This document shows positions 29,371-38,036 of a stretch of DNA of 64,000 nt, in pieces. A program made the position numbers and the translations under genes. The stretch is from the NCBI RefSeq assembly GCF_900290235.1, contig NZ_OLMK01000025.1, forward strand, positions 55,200-119,199, in the 5' to 3' direction. The DNA is from Streptomyces sp. MA5143a (GTDB taxonomy: Bacteria > Actinomycetota > Actinomycetes > Streptomycetales > Streptomycetaceae). The notes beneath the pieces were generated by a model. The model saw only the letters and a list, made by a program, of their open reading frames with translations. It had not been told where the DNA came from and did not search any database. The first letter of the stretch is position 1, and each line of letters begins with the position of its first letter.

Positions 29371-29853
29371 ATGACTGAGGACTGGCGGCGTGATCGGATC
29401 GGCAGCGCCCTTCGCGGCGAGAACCCCACCGTGCTGCGGAGGCTGGACGCCGGGTTCGCGGTGATCGGTGACGTGCAGTTCCTGCCCGGGTACGCCGTCC
29501 TGCTCGTCGACGACCCCGCCGTGACCCGGCTCTCGGAGCTGCCGAGGGCGCGACGGCTCGCGTTCCTGTCGGACATGGAGCGGCTCGGCGAGGCCGTCGA
29601 GCGGGTCTGCGGGCGGCTCGACCCCGCGTTCCGGCGGGTCAACCTGGAGATCCTCGGCAACACCGACCCGTTTCTGCACGCGCACGTGTGGCCGCGGTAC
29701 GCGTGGGAGCCGGCCGAGTCGGTGGGGCGCCCGGTGTGGCTCTACCCGCCGGAGCACTGGGCCGACCCGAGCCACGCCCTCGGGCCCCGCCACGACGCCC
29801 TGCGGACGGGCATCGGGGAGGAACTGGACCGCCTCACGGGCGCGGCGGCGTGA
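29371..29853 (+). CDS. HIT-superfamily protein
   Basis: 160 residues. The motif FLHAHVWPRY corresponds to the histidine-triad loop HxHxHxx, where the second His is the nucleophile that attacks a nucleotide phosphate. Here the third His is replaced by Trp, so activity may differ from Ap4A hydrolases. The N-terminal strand-helix arrangement (FAVIGDVQFLPGYAVLLVDDP) is typical. Likely a cytosolic nucleotide hydrolase or transferase. Translation is probably leaderless. Its 3' end overlaps the convergent DUF1330 gene by 20 nt. Confidence 0.8.
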   Translation: MTEDWRRDRIGSALRGENPTVLRRLDAGFAVIGDVQFLPGYAVLLVDDPAVTRLSELPRARRLAFLSDMERLGEAVERVCGRLDPAFRRVNLEILGNTDPFLHAHVWPRYAWEPAESVGRPVWLYPPEHWADPSHALGPRHDALRTGIGEELDRLTGAAA

Positions 29854-30199
29854 CCTCGGTGGGCAGTGCCTCCCGCATCGCCCTCGCCGTGGCCGCCGGG
29901 TCGTAGCCCGCGGGGACGCCCTCGACCATGATGATGTCGCCCTCGATGTGCCGGGAGCGCAGCGGGGCGATCTCCTGGTAGGCCGGTGAGTCCCACCAGG
30001 CCCGGGCCTCCGCGATGCCGGGGAAGCCGATCATCACGACGTGCCCCGGCCAGGTGCCCTCCTTCACCTCGTGCGGCGTGACATGGACGAGGAAGCGTCC
30101 GCCGTACGGCTCGAAGGTGCCGGGGATCCGCTCGATGTACTCGGCGATGTCCGGGTGCGGGGCGGCGTCACGCAGATGGGCGATGACATAGGCGGGCAT
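29834..30199 (-). CDS. DUF1330 family protein
   Basis: 121 residues, a ferredoxin-like alpha/beta dimeric fold of unknown biochemical role. Recognisable features: MPAYVIAHLRD at the start, YIERIPGTFEPYGGRFLVH, and MIGFPGIAEARAWWDSPAYQEI. GGAAGGA precedes ATG 30199. A perfect 17-bp palindrome 140 bp upstream suggests tight regulation. It overlaps the convergent HIT-like gene by 20 nt. Confidence 0.88.
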   Translation of the reverse strand: MPAYVIAHLRDAAPHPDIAEYIERIPGTFEPYGGRFLVHVTPHEVKEGTWPGHVVMIGFPGIAEARAWWDSPAYQEIAPLRSRHIEGDIIMVEGVPAGYDPAATARAMREALPTEVTPPRP

Positions 30200-30405
30200 G
30201 GCGTCGTGGGTCCTTCCGGTCGGTGGAGCTGGGTGGAGGGGCCCGGCAGTCCGGTACCCCGGAGGTCCGGCGATCCGGTTGTCCGGCCGCTGCCCCCCCC
30301 CGTACGGACGAGCCTGCCAACCGGCCCCGGAGACGTCGATTACCCGCCGGGTAATGCCCCGGCCCCTGGGCGGAGGCCCCGGCCACGCCCCCGCCCTCCT
30401 CCCCC
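30200..30405. promoter_or_regulatory. DUF1330 upstream region with palindrome and CCGG-rich repeat
   Basis: ATTACCCG-C-CGGGTAAT at 30339-30355 is a perfect 8-bp-arm palindrome of the kind bound by TetR or MarR dimers. Between it and the gene, 30244-30290 holds degenerate TCCGG units every 8-10 bp, then a run of nine C (30293-30301). Confidence 0.7.
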
Positions 30406-31002
30406 CTACAGCATCCCCACCGGCAGAGCCGCCCCCGCCGCCGCGAGGTGTCGCAGCGCCGCCGCGATCGAGTGGCAGTCGAAGAGCGCCGAGTGCTCCG
30501 CGCCGTCGGAGGCCGGGCGCGGCAGGCCCAGCGCCTCCCACAGGCGGCCCGAGTTGATGCCCGCCGTCGCCGGGGCGACCGTGTTGAGCCACGGGCGGAT
30601 GTTCAGGAAGCCGGGGGTGAGGGGCGTGTGCTCGATGTGCTCGCCCCGGGAGCGGGCCCAGCCGATGTTCTCGCCGAGGACCAGCATGTCGTTGCCGTAC
30701 GAGAGGACGGACCGGCCCCGGCAGAAGGCCAGGAAGTCGCTGAGGGCCTCCGCCGGGGGCACGCCGTCCCGGTCCACCGACTCCTGCTCGATGCCGGTGA
30801 GTTCGGTGAAGAAGGGGGACAGCTCGGGGTTCGCCACGGGGCGGACCAGCGTCTCGTACTCCTCCACCACCGCGTACCGCTCGTCCAGCCGCAGCGCCCC
30901 GATCTGCACGATCTCGCGGAGCTGGCCGGGTGCCGACCAGTCCTCCGCGGCGGCCCCCGGCCAGGTCGTGAACTCCAGGTCGAAGATGACGAAGGTGGGC
31001 AA
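30406..31002 (-). CDS. DEDDh-type 3'-5' exonuclease
   Basis: 198 residues. FDLEFT supplies the first Asp-Glu pair (Asp8, Glu10), SYGNDMLVLGENI the middle Asp, and AEHSALFDCHSIAAAL the final His/Asp of the DEDDh motif. The sequence resembles the ERI1/KapD-like branch, which degrades RNA or DNA 3' ends using two metal ions. Cytosolic. It is separated from neighbours by short gaps on the same strand; the lipoprotein, HIT and hydrolase genes around it give no pathway clue. Confidence 0.88.
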   Translation of the reverse strand: MPTFVIFDLEFTTWPGAAAEDWSAPGQLREIVQIGALRLDERYAVVEEYETLVRPVANPELSPFFTELTGIEQESVDRDGVPPAEALSDFLAFCRGRSVLSYGNDMLVLGENIGWARSRGEHIEHTPLTPGFLNIRPWLNTVAPATAGINSGRLWEALGLPRPASDGAEHSALFDCHSIAAALRHLAAAGAALPVGML

Positions 31003-31056
31003 GGCTGCACTCTCCCGGTGAGGCGTGAGCGGATCAGCCTACCCACCCGGAAGGCG

Positions 31057-32466
31057 TCAGTTCGGGACGGGAGCGGCCGGGCTCACCACCTGGCCCCCGG
31101 TGGCGAGGTCCACACCGACCAGCCCGTCGGGAAGCACCCGCTTGCCGGCCGACGACCCCGATTCGCCCGACGCCCCCGACGACTTCGACGGCTTCGACGG
31201 CTTCGACTCCGTCCCGGCGTCCGTCCCCGGCGCGTCGCACAGCGCCGTCGCGAGATGGACGTTGAGCGCCTCGTCGATCGGGCTGGGCTCCAGTTCCGTG
31301 CCCTCCTCGTTCAGGCGCTGGTACTTCATCAGGGTGAAGCCCAGGCTGAGCTGGCGTTGGCCGTCCGCGCGGGTGAGGCTGACGGTGCCGGCGCCGAAGA
31401 CCCCGCCGTCGTGGCCCCAGAAGCGGCCGCAGCCGGGGATCTCCAGGGTGTAGATGCCGAGGCCGTAGTCGATGGCGACGCCGGGGCCGACGTTCACCGG
31501 GACCGTGCGCTGCATCTCCGCCAGGGAGGCCCGGCTGATCAGCTTCCCGGTGAGCAGCTTGGCGTAGAAGCGGTTGAGGTCGTCCATCGTGGAGGTGAGG
31601 GCACCGGCGGTGTAGGCCCAGGACATGTCGTAGACGCTGTAGTCGCGCGGCGGGTCGATGAGGCCGTAGAACGACTCGTACATCTTCGCGTGCGGGCCCT
31701 TGATGTACGCGGTGCGCGGGAACGCGGTGTGGTGCAGCCCGGCGCGGTCGATGACGTTGCGGGTGAGGTAGGTGGCCGCCTTCTGGCCGGTGACCTTCTC
31801 CAGGATGAGGCCGGCGACGACGTAGTTGGTGTTGGAGTACGAGCCGGGCTGCGCGCCGGGGCTGCCGGTGGCGGGGGCGGCGAGGCCCAGGCGTACGAGC
31901 TCCTGGGGCCGTATCGTGCGGAAGCGGTGCTCGTCGAGGCTGGCGGTGGAGTTCTGGGCGAGGGAGGGGAAGGCACCGAGGACGTAGTCGCCGAGGTGGC
32001 TGGTGTGGTTGAGCAGCATCCGGACGGTGATCGCGTCGCCGCGCTGCCGGTCGGCGCCGCGGAAGAGGTCCGGCACGTACCGGGTCACCGGGGCGTCGAG
32101 CTTGATCCGCCCCTTCTCCACCTGCTGGAGGATCGCCACCGAGGTGAACGTCTTGCTGATGCTGCCGATGCGGTGCCGCATGTTCGGGGTGACCTTGCGG
32201 CCGGTGTCCACGTCGGCGAGTCCGGAGGCGCCCTTCCAGCGGTCGCGGCCCTCGCGGACGGCGGAGTACGCGCCGTACATGCCCGCCTCGTGGAAGGCGT
32301 CGAGCGTGCCGCGCAGGGCGGTGCGGTCCAGGGCGTCGCGGGCGGCGGACCGGGTGGGGGCCACGGTGGAGCCCGCGGTGGTGCCCGCGGCTGACGCCGT
32401 GGGCACGGCGGTGAACAGCAGCAGGGTGGTACCCACGGCTGTGCCCACAAGTCGCTTGATACGCAT
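31057..32466 (-). CDS. Secreted serine beta-lactamase-like hydrolase / D-Ala carboxypeptidase
   Basis: 469 residues. The signal peptide ends VPTASA. Class C beta-lactamase/DD-peptidase motifs are complete: SISK (Ser102, Lys105), YSN within PGSYSNTNYV, and the HDG loop GHDGGVFGAG. An added C-terminal tail of about 70 residues is rich in Ser, Lys, Pro and Gly (SKPSKPSK) and may span the cell wall. ATG 32466 has GGGAGGAAC upstream. Likely an extracellular carboxypeptidase, esterase or D-amino-acid peptidase; the family does not fix the substrate. A CATGACA/TGTCATG palindrome lies about 100 bp upstream. Confidence 0.88.
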   Translation of the reverse strand: MRIKRLVGTAVGTTLLLFTAVPTASAAGTTAGSTVAPTRSAARDALDRTALRGTLDAFHEAGMYGAYSAVREGRDRWKGASGLADVDTGRKVTPNMRHRIGSISKTFTSVAILQQVEKGRIKLDAPVTRYVPDLFRGADRQRGDAITVRMLLNHTSHLGDYVLGAFPSLAQNSTASLDEHRFRTIRPQELVRLGLAAPATGSPGAQPGSYSNTNYVVAGLILEKVTGQKAATYLTRNVIDRAGLHHTAFPRTAYIKGPHAKMYESFYGLIDPPRDYSVYDMSWAYTAGALTSTMDDLNRFYAKLLTGKLISRASLAEMQRTVPVNVGPGVAIDYGLGIYTLEIPGCGRFWGHDGGVFGAGTVSLTRADGQRQLSLGFTLMKYQRLNEEGTELEPSPIDEALNVHLATALCDAPGTDAGTESKPSKPSKSSGASGESGSSAGKRVLPDGLVGVDLATGGQVVSPAAPVPN

Positions 32467-32563
32467 GGCTGTTCCTCCCGGATCCGGCTCTCGATGTCCT
32501 GAGTCTCGCCGGGACCGGTGAGGGTTACATCCTTCCGCTGGACGATCGCCTTCACAGCGGTGC

Positions 32564-32579
32564 CATGACATCTGTCATG
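32564..32579 (-). promoter_or_regulatory. Operator-like palindrome CATGACA-TC-TGTCATG
   Basis: Seven-base perfect arms with a 2-bp spacer, 98-113 bp upstream of the serine hydrolase start. The size and spacing suit a homodimeric HTH regulator. No recognised regulator gene adjoins it. Confidence 0.6.
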
Positions 32580-32673
32580 ACGGGCCGTCAGCCCGCTGCC
32601 CAGGGCACCGCGAACGGAAGTGACCGCCGGTGTCAGGAACCGTACCGGGACGACCGGCAGCGAGGTCACCGCC

Positions 32674-33564
32674 CTACGCGCCCTGGGCCTCCTCCGCCTC
32701 CCCGAACCGGGCCAGCGCCACGCCGCCCGCGACGCACGCCGCGAACCCGGCGGCCGCCAGGGCGCCGTACCCGTGCCGGGTGGTGTCGCCGAGCCACAGC
32801 ACCCCGAACAGGCCCGGCCAGACGGTCTCGCAGATCACCATCGCCGCGGTGGCCGCCGTGACGGAGCCGGACTGGAGGGCCTGGACGAGCAGGAGGTAGC
32901 CGCCGAGACCGGAGACGACCACGGCGTACGCCACGGGCTCGGCCAGTACGCCGGGCACGGACGTCTCCGGCAGCAGCCGGACGGCGGTGGCGGTCAGCCC
33001 GAAGCTGATGCCCGCCGCGGCACCGAGGACGACGGCCCGCCCACGCCTCAGCCGCCCGCCCACGAACCAGCCGACCGCCACCACCAGCACCGACACGGCC
33101 GGCGCCGTCAGCCGCAGCGCCTCGTCACCGTCGCCGTCGCCCTCGCGTCCGGCCGACACGGCCAGCGTGGCGAGCCCCAGGCACACCACCGCCACGGCCG
33201 TCCACTCGCCGCGCCTCAGCCGCAGCCCGAGGACGAACGTCCCGACGACCGCCGTGACCGCCAGGGACGCCGCGACCGCCGCCTCGACCAGGAACAGCGG
33301 CACCAGCAGCAACGCCCCCACCTGCGCCCCGAACCCGGCCGTGTCCAGCCCGGCCCCGAGCAGGAACGGCCACCCCCGCAACACCGCCACGACCGTCCCC
33401 CACCGCCCCCGCGCCCGCGCCACACCGCCACCGGCACCGGCACCGGCGTCAGCGGTCGACCCGGCGCCGGCCTTCGCCGTCCGTCTCGACCCCAGCGCCT
33501 GGAACACCGTCGCCGTACCCATGCACACCGCAGCGCACAGCGCCAACGCCAGACCCGCCACCAT
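32674..33564 (-). CDS. DMT/EamA-like integral membrane transporter
   Basis: 296 residues, about nine or ten hydrophobic helices. The N-terminal half begins MVAGLALALCAAVCMGTATVFQALGSRR and the C-terminal half contains GLGGYLLLVQALQSGSVTAATAAMVICETVWPGLFGVLWLGD, the repeated helix pattern of drug/metabolite transporters. ATG 33564 gives this clean start; the longer frame is Gly/Arg-rich and non-coding in character. Substrate unknown. Divergent from the GH2 beta-galactosidase, but no evidence links it to sugar export. Confidence 0.82.
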   Translation of the reverse strand: MVAGLALALCAAVCMGTATVFQALGSRRTAKAGAGSTADAGAGAGGGVARARGRWGTVVAVLRGWPFLLGAGLDTAGFGAQVGALLLVPLFLVEAAVAASLAVTAVVGTFVLGLRLRRGEWTAVAVVCLGLATLAVSAGREGDGDGDEALRLTAPAVSVLVVAVGWFVGGRLRRGRAVVLGAAAGISFGLTATAVRLLPETSVPGVLAEPVAYAVVVSGLGGYLLLVQALQSGSVTAATAAMVICETVWPGLFGVLWLGDTTRHGYGALAAAGFAACVAGGVALARFGEAEEAQGA

Positions 33565-33723
33565 CCGGGCACCGTAACGGCGCGACGGCCCCCGCGCCCC
33601 GACGACACCAGCCGGACCCACCCGCACGGGTGGTGCCCCACCACCACGCCCTTCCCTCCCCCTCCACAGGGCGCGTCCCCCGCCCCACCCACCCCCAGGA
33701 CCACACAAAGTCCGACAGACTCA

Positions 33724-33753
33724 TTGCTCCACTTCTGTTCGAAGTCCTAGTGT
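33724..33753 (+). promoter_or_regulatory. Candidate promoter of GH2 gene
   Basis: TTGCTC, 18 bp, TAGTGT, about 87 nt upstream of the beta-galactosidase ATG, in locally AT-rich DNA. It matches the vegetative pattern moderately. Confidence 0.4.
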
Positions 33754-33840
33754 GAGCGCGGTTTTTCAACAACAACGGACAGCATCCGACGGTCCTCAGT
33801 ACGCGCACTCCCCCAAGTCGTCACGAGGAAGGCCCCGGTC

Positions 33841-36800
33841 ATGCAGCACCCGCACCCTGGCGCCCACGCGGACCCGTCCGCGCGCCCCGCAGTCAGCCGC
33901 CGCCGTCTCCTGGAGGGCGGCGCCGCGCTCCTCGCCGGCCTCGCCCTGCCCGGCGGCGTCGCCCGTGCCGCGGCCCGCACCGCGACGGCAGGGGCGGCCA
34001 CCACCTCGGCCACCACCGCGGCCGCGGTCACGGTCGACGGCACCGAGTGGAACGGCGACATCGCCCTGTTCCAGGTCGGCGCCGAGCCGCCCCACACGAC
34101 CCTCATGCCGTACGCGGACGTCAGAGGGGCCCTCAAAGCCGACCGCACCGACTCCCCGTACCGTCTCAGCCTCGACGGCCGGTGGAAGTTCGCGTACGCG
34201 GACCGGCCGGACGACCGGGACGAGGACTTCTACCGCACCGACGTCGACGACAGCGGCTGGGACACCATCCCGGTGCCGTCCTGCTGGCAGAACCACGGCT
34301 ACGACTTCCCGATCTACATCAACATCACCTACCCGTGGTGGGGCCCGAACGGTCTCGGCGAGGAGGCGCAGCCACCGGCCGCGCCGACCCGGTACAACCC
34401 GATCGGGCAGTACCGGCGCCGGTTCACGCTCCCGAGGAACTGGACGGCGGACGGCCGCCGGACCTTCCTCCACTTCGAGGGCGTCAAGTCCGCGCACTAC
34501 GTGTGGATCAACGGCGAGCTGGTCGGTTACCACGAGGACTCGTACGACCCGGCCGAGTACGACATCACGCCGCATCTGAAGCCGGGGACCAACCAGATCG
34601 CCGTCGAGGTGTACCGCTACTCGGACGGCGACTGGCTGGAGGACCAGGACATGATCCGGCTGAGCGGCATCTTCCGCTCGGTCTACCTCTTCAACACCCC
34701 GGCCGTGCACCTGCGCGACTTCAAGCTGGACACCCCGGTCCGCGACGGCTACAAGGCCGCCGACCTGTCGGTCACGGCGAGCGTCCGCGCCTACGGAAAG
34801 GGCGCCGGCAAGGGCGCGTACTCCGTGGAGACACAGCTCTACGACGCGCGCGGGCACGCCGTCTGGTCGCGGCCCCTCGTCCGGCCCGTCGACCTGTCCG
34901 CGGTCCCGGCCGGCGAGGACGTGACCGTCAGCGGAAGCAAGGCGGTGCCGGACCCGGTGCTCTGGTCGGCCGAGCGTCCGACCCTCTACACGGCGGTGCT
35001 GCGGCTGCGGGACGCGCGCGGCAAGGTCGTCGAGACGCTGTCGCACCGCGTCGGTCTGCGCGAGTTCGCCCTGAAGGACGGGCTGATGCGGATCAACGGG
35101 AAGCCGGTGTCCTTCCGGGGCACCAACCGGCACGAGATGCACCCGGACCGGGGCATGGCGCTGACCCGCGCCGACATGGAGCGGGACATGCGGCTCGCCA
35201 AGCGGTTGAACATCAACACGATCCGCACCTCGCACTACCCCAACAACCCGCTGTGGCTGGAGCTGGCCGACGAGTACGGGCTGTACCTCGTCGACGAGAC
35301 GAACCTGGAGACGCACGGCATCCGCGACCAGTACCCGGGCAACCACGCCGACTGGACGAAGGCGTGCGTGGCCCGCGCCCAGGCCATGGTGCACCGCGAC
35401 AAGAACCACGCCTCGGTCGTCATCTGGTCCCTCGGCAACGAGGCGGGCGGCGGCAGCACCTTCGTCGCCATGCACGACTGGATCCGCTCCTACGACCCGA
35501 CACGTGTCGTCCAGTACGAGGGTGACGACCGGCCGACCATCAGCCAGATCAGGTCGGAGATGTACGACAGCCCCCAGCGGGTCGAGCAGCGCGCGAAGGA
35601 CACCTCGGACACCCGTCCGTACGTGATGATCGAGTACTCGCACTCCATGGGGAACTCGACCGGCAACTTCAAGAAGTACTGGGACCTCGTACGCCGCTAC
35701 GACGTCCTCCAGGGCGGCTGGATCTGGGACTTCATCGACCAGTCGCTGACGACGCCGGTGCCGGTGCGGAAGATCTTCACGGACTCCGGGCCGAACGGGC
35801 TGAAGGGCGAACTCCTCACCGCCGCGGGCCGCTTCGACCGCGACAAGGGTGTCTTCGGCGCGACCGCCTTCGCGCGTGACCCGTCCGTGGACCTGACGGG
35901 GTCGCTGACCCTGGAGGCGTGGTTCACTCCGCACGTCCCCTTCAGCCACCAGCCGATCCTCGCCAAGGGCGACACGCAGTACGCGCTGAAGCAGACGAAC
36001 CGGAGCGTCGAGTTCTTCATCCACGGCGGCGGCCAGTGGGTCAGCGCGAGCTGGAACGTGCCGGACGAGGGCTGGACCGGGCGCGAGCACCATGTCGCGG
36101 GCGTCTTCGACGCGGAGGCCGGTTCCCTCACCCTCTACGTCGACGGCGAGGCGAAGGCGACCCGCACCACCACGCGGCGCCCCGGCAGCAACACCGCGCC
36201 GCTGTCGCTCGCCACCGACGTCGACAACCCGACGCGGGAGTTCAACGGGACGATACGGCGGGCCCGGGTGTACGCACGGGCGCTGAGCGCGACGGAGCTG
36301 GCCTCCGACGGGCGGGGCCCGGGGGACGACGGGGTGCGTTTCTGGTTCGACGCGGCCACCGTGAAGGTGACGGAGAAGAGGCCGAAGGAGCGTACGTTCC
36401 TCGCGTACGGCGGTGACTGGGGCGACAACCCCAACGACGGCGCCTTCGTCGCGGACGGCATCCTCACCGCCGACCGCCGCCTCACCGGCAAGTCCGCCGA
36501 GGTCAAGCAGATCTACCAGGCCATCAACGCGGCCCCGGCGTCCGGCGGCACCCTCGCCCAGGGAGCGGCGGTCACCCTCACCAACGAGAACCTGTTCACT
36601 AACCTGCGGGCCTACGACGGCCACTGGTCGCTGGTGGCCGACGGCGAGGTGGTCCAGCGCGGCCGCCTCACCCGGGCCCAGCTGAACGTCGCCCCGCTCT
36701 CCAGCAAGGACATCACGGTCCCCTTCCGGCTGCCGTCCTCCCCGGCGCCCGGCACCGAGTACTTCCTCCAGCTCTCCTTCACCACCAGGGAACGCACCCC

Positions 36801-37818
36801 CTGGGCGAAGGCGGGCTTCGAGGTGGCCAAGCAGCAGCTGCCCGTCAAGGCCGCCGTCCCCGCGGTGAAGCCGACCCGGCTGGCGAGCGTGCCGGCCCTC
36901 CGCCACGAGGAGACCGCCGGGAAGGTCACCGTCAGGGGCCGGAACTTCTCCGTGACCGTCGACAAGGCCGACGGCCTGCTCACCTCGTACGAGGCGCACG
37001 GCGTCCGGCTCCTCGACTCCGGTGCCGTGCCGAACTTCTGGCGGGCGCCGACGGACAACGACCGGGGCAACGGCCACCACACCCGCAACCAGACCTGGCG
37101 GGACGCGGGCGCCCGGCGCAAGGTGACGGACGTGACGGTGCGGGTCCTCGGCACCGACAGGGCCGTCCAGGTGAAGGTCGGCGGCACCCTGCCGACGGCC
37201 ACCGAGTCGACGTACACGACCACGTACACGGTGTTCGGGAACGGCGAGATCAAGGTCGACAACACCCTGCACCCGGGGGCGTCGTCCCTGCCCTACATCC
37301 CGGAGGTGGGCACCCTGCTCCTGCTGCCTCGCCGGCTGGACCGGCTGCACTACTACGGCCGGGGGCCGGAGGAGAACCACTGGGACCGCAACGACGCCAC
37401 CGACGTCGGCCGCTACTCGGGTTCGGTCGCCGGGCAGTGGACGCCGTACATCCGCCCCCAGGAGAACGGCAACAAGACGGACGTCCGCTGGGCCGCGCTC
37501 ACCGACCGTGCCGGTGCCGGTCTCCTCGTCTCCGCCGAGCCCGGCTCCCTGCTGGAGGTCAACGCGTCGCACTTCACCCCGGAGGACCTCTCCTCCGGTG
37601 TCCGCCACGACTACCAGCTGACGCCCCGTGACGCCGTCGTCCTGCGCGTGAACCACCGCCAGATGGGGGTGGGCGGCGACAACAGCTGGGGCGCCCACAC
37701 GCACGACGAGTACAAGCTGTTCGCCGACCGCGACTACGCCTACACCTACCGGCTGCGGCCCCTGCGGGACGTGGACGCGGCGATGGGGGCCGCGCGGAAG
37801 TGGACGGCCGTCGAGTAG
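33841..37818 (+). CDS. Tat-exported GH2 beta-galactosidase with inserted LamG domain
   Basis: 1,325 residues. A twin-arginine signal (SRRRLLEGGAALLAGLALP) sends the folded enzyme out. GH2 sugar-binding and Ig-like domains (about 90-400) lead to the TIM barrel with acid/base Glu534 in LGNEAGGG and nucleophile Glu598 in IEYSHSMGNS. A concanavalin/LamG module (about 655-825, starting GRFDRDKGVFG) is inserted after the nucleophile; barrel sequence resumes at YGGDWGDNPNDGAF. Late beta-sandwich domains (NFWRAPTDNDRGNG, YYGRGPEENHWDR) complete the LacZ-like core. It should release galactose from beta-galactosides or galactan outside the cell. It is monocistronic with its own terminator. Confidence 0.94.
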   Translation: MQHPHPGAHADPSARPAVSRRRLLEGGAALLAGLALPGGVARAAARTATAGAATTSATTAAAVTVDGTEWNGDIALFQVGAEPPHTTLMPYADVRGALKADRTDSPYRLSLDGRWKFAYADRPDDRDEDFYRTDVDDSGWDTIPVPSCWQNHGYDFPIYINITYPWWGPNGLGEEAQPPAAPTRYNPIGQYRRRFTLPRNWTADGRRTFLHFEGVKSAHYVWINGELVGYHEDSYDPAEYDITPHLKPGTNQIAVEVYRYSDGDWLEDQDMIRLSGIFRSVYLFNTPAVHLRDFKLDTPVRDGYKAADLSVTASVRAYGKGAGKGAYSVETQLYDARGHAVWSRPLVRPVDLSAVPAGEDVTVSGSKAVPDPVLWSAERPTLYTAVLRLRDARGKVVETLSHRVGLREFALKDGLMRINGKPVSFRGTNRHEMHPDRGMALTRADMERDMRLAKRLNINTIRTSHYPNNPLWLELADEYGLYLVDETNLETHGIRDQYPGNHADWTKACVARAQAMVHRDKNHASVVIWSLGNEAGGGSTFVAMHDWIRSYDPTRVVQYEGDDRPTISQIRSEMYDSPQRVEQRAKDTSDTRPYVMIEYSHSMGNSTGNFKKYWDLVRRYDVLQGGWIWDFIDQSLTTPVPVRKIFTDSGPNGLKGELLTAAGRFDRDKGVFGATAFARDPSVDLTGSLTLEAWFTPHVPFSHQPILAKGDTQYALKQTNRSVEFFIHGGGQWVSASWNVPDEGWTGREHHVAGVFDAEAGSLTLYVDGEAKATRTTTRRPGSNTAPLSLATDVDNPTREFNGTIRRARVYARALSATELASDGRGPGDDGVRFWFDAATVKVTEKRPKERTFLAYGGDWGDNPNDGAFVADGILTADRRLTGKSAEVKQIYQAINAAPASGGTLAQGAAVTLTNENLFTNLRAYDGHWSLVADGEVVQRGRLTRAQLNVAPLSSKDITVPFRLPSSPAPGTEYFLQLSFTTRERTPWAKAGFEVAKQQLPVKAAVPAVKPTRLASVPALRHEETAGKVTVRGRNFSVTVDKADGLLTSYEAHGVRLLDSGAVPNFWRAPTDNDRGNGHHTRNQTWRDAGARRKVTDVTVRVLGTDRAVQVKVGGTLPTATESTYTTTYTVFGNGEIKVDNTLHPGASSLPYIPEVGTLLLLPRRLDRLHYYGRGPEENHWDRNDATDVGRYSGSVAGQWTPYIRPQENGNKTDVRWAALTDRAGAGLLVSAEPGSLLEVNASHFTPEDLSSGVRHDYQLTPRDAVVLRVNHRQMGVGGDNSWGAHTHDEYKLFADRDYAYTYRLRPLRDVDAAMGAARKWTAVE

Positions 37819-37835
37819 CGGGGCTGCGAGCAGCA

Positions 37836-37870
37836 CGAACCCCGTCCCGCTGACCGCGGGACGGGGTTCG
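37836..37870 (+). terminator. Terminator of GH2 gene
   Basis: CGAACCCCGTCCCGC and its perfect complement around a 5-nt loop, 17 nt after the stop. Confidence 0.85.
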
Positions 37871-38036
37871 TAGTGGAGCGCCGGGCAGGCCTTGCACCTG
37901 CATTTCCCCACAGGAAGTGGGGCGTCTTTCCTTAGACGACCAACGCATTGAGTGCTTTTCCGGTGTTCCGGTGAGCGGCTCGTGCTCAACCATAGCGGAT
38001 CTTCGCGGGACCCGCGAACCGATGTCCGACGGCCCC
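37871..38036. other. Non-coding stretch with consecutive small hairpins
   Basis: Between the GH2 terminator and the convergent exported-protein gene lie about 165 bp of lower-GC DNA. Successive short stems are visible: CCCCAC-AGGAA-GTGGGG, CGTCT-TTCCTT-AGACG, CCGGTGTTCCGG and TGAGC-GGCTCGT-GCTCA. On the minus strand the frame passes through a Cys-rich KCRCKACPALHYEP. It may be a small structured RNA or a decayed zinc-ribbon fragment; no tRNA or known riboswitch fold could be drawn. Confidence 0.35.

Noticed and set aside
30293..30301. Nine-C run as a 6C-type RNA motif
   Set aside because: No paired stem-loops with C-rich loops around it; a simple homopolymer run.
33796..37989. 1,397-codon minus-strand frame across the GH2 gene
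   Set aside because: Antisense shadow of the beta-galactosidase; Val/Arg/Gly/Asp composition and no recognisable domain.
37871..38036. tRNA or riboswitch
   Set aside because: No cloverleaf, no anticodon arm with conserved T-loop and no known aptamer core could be built; left as an uncertain structured stretch.
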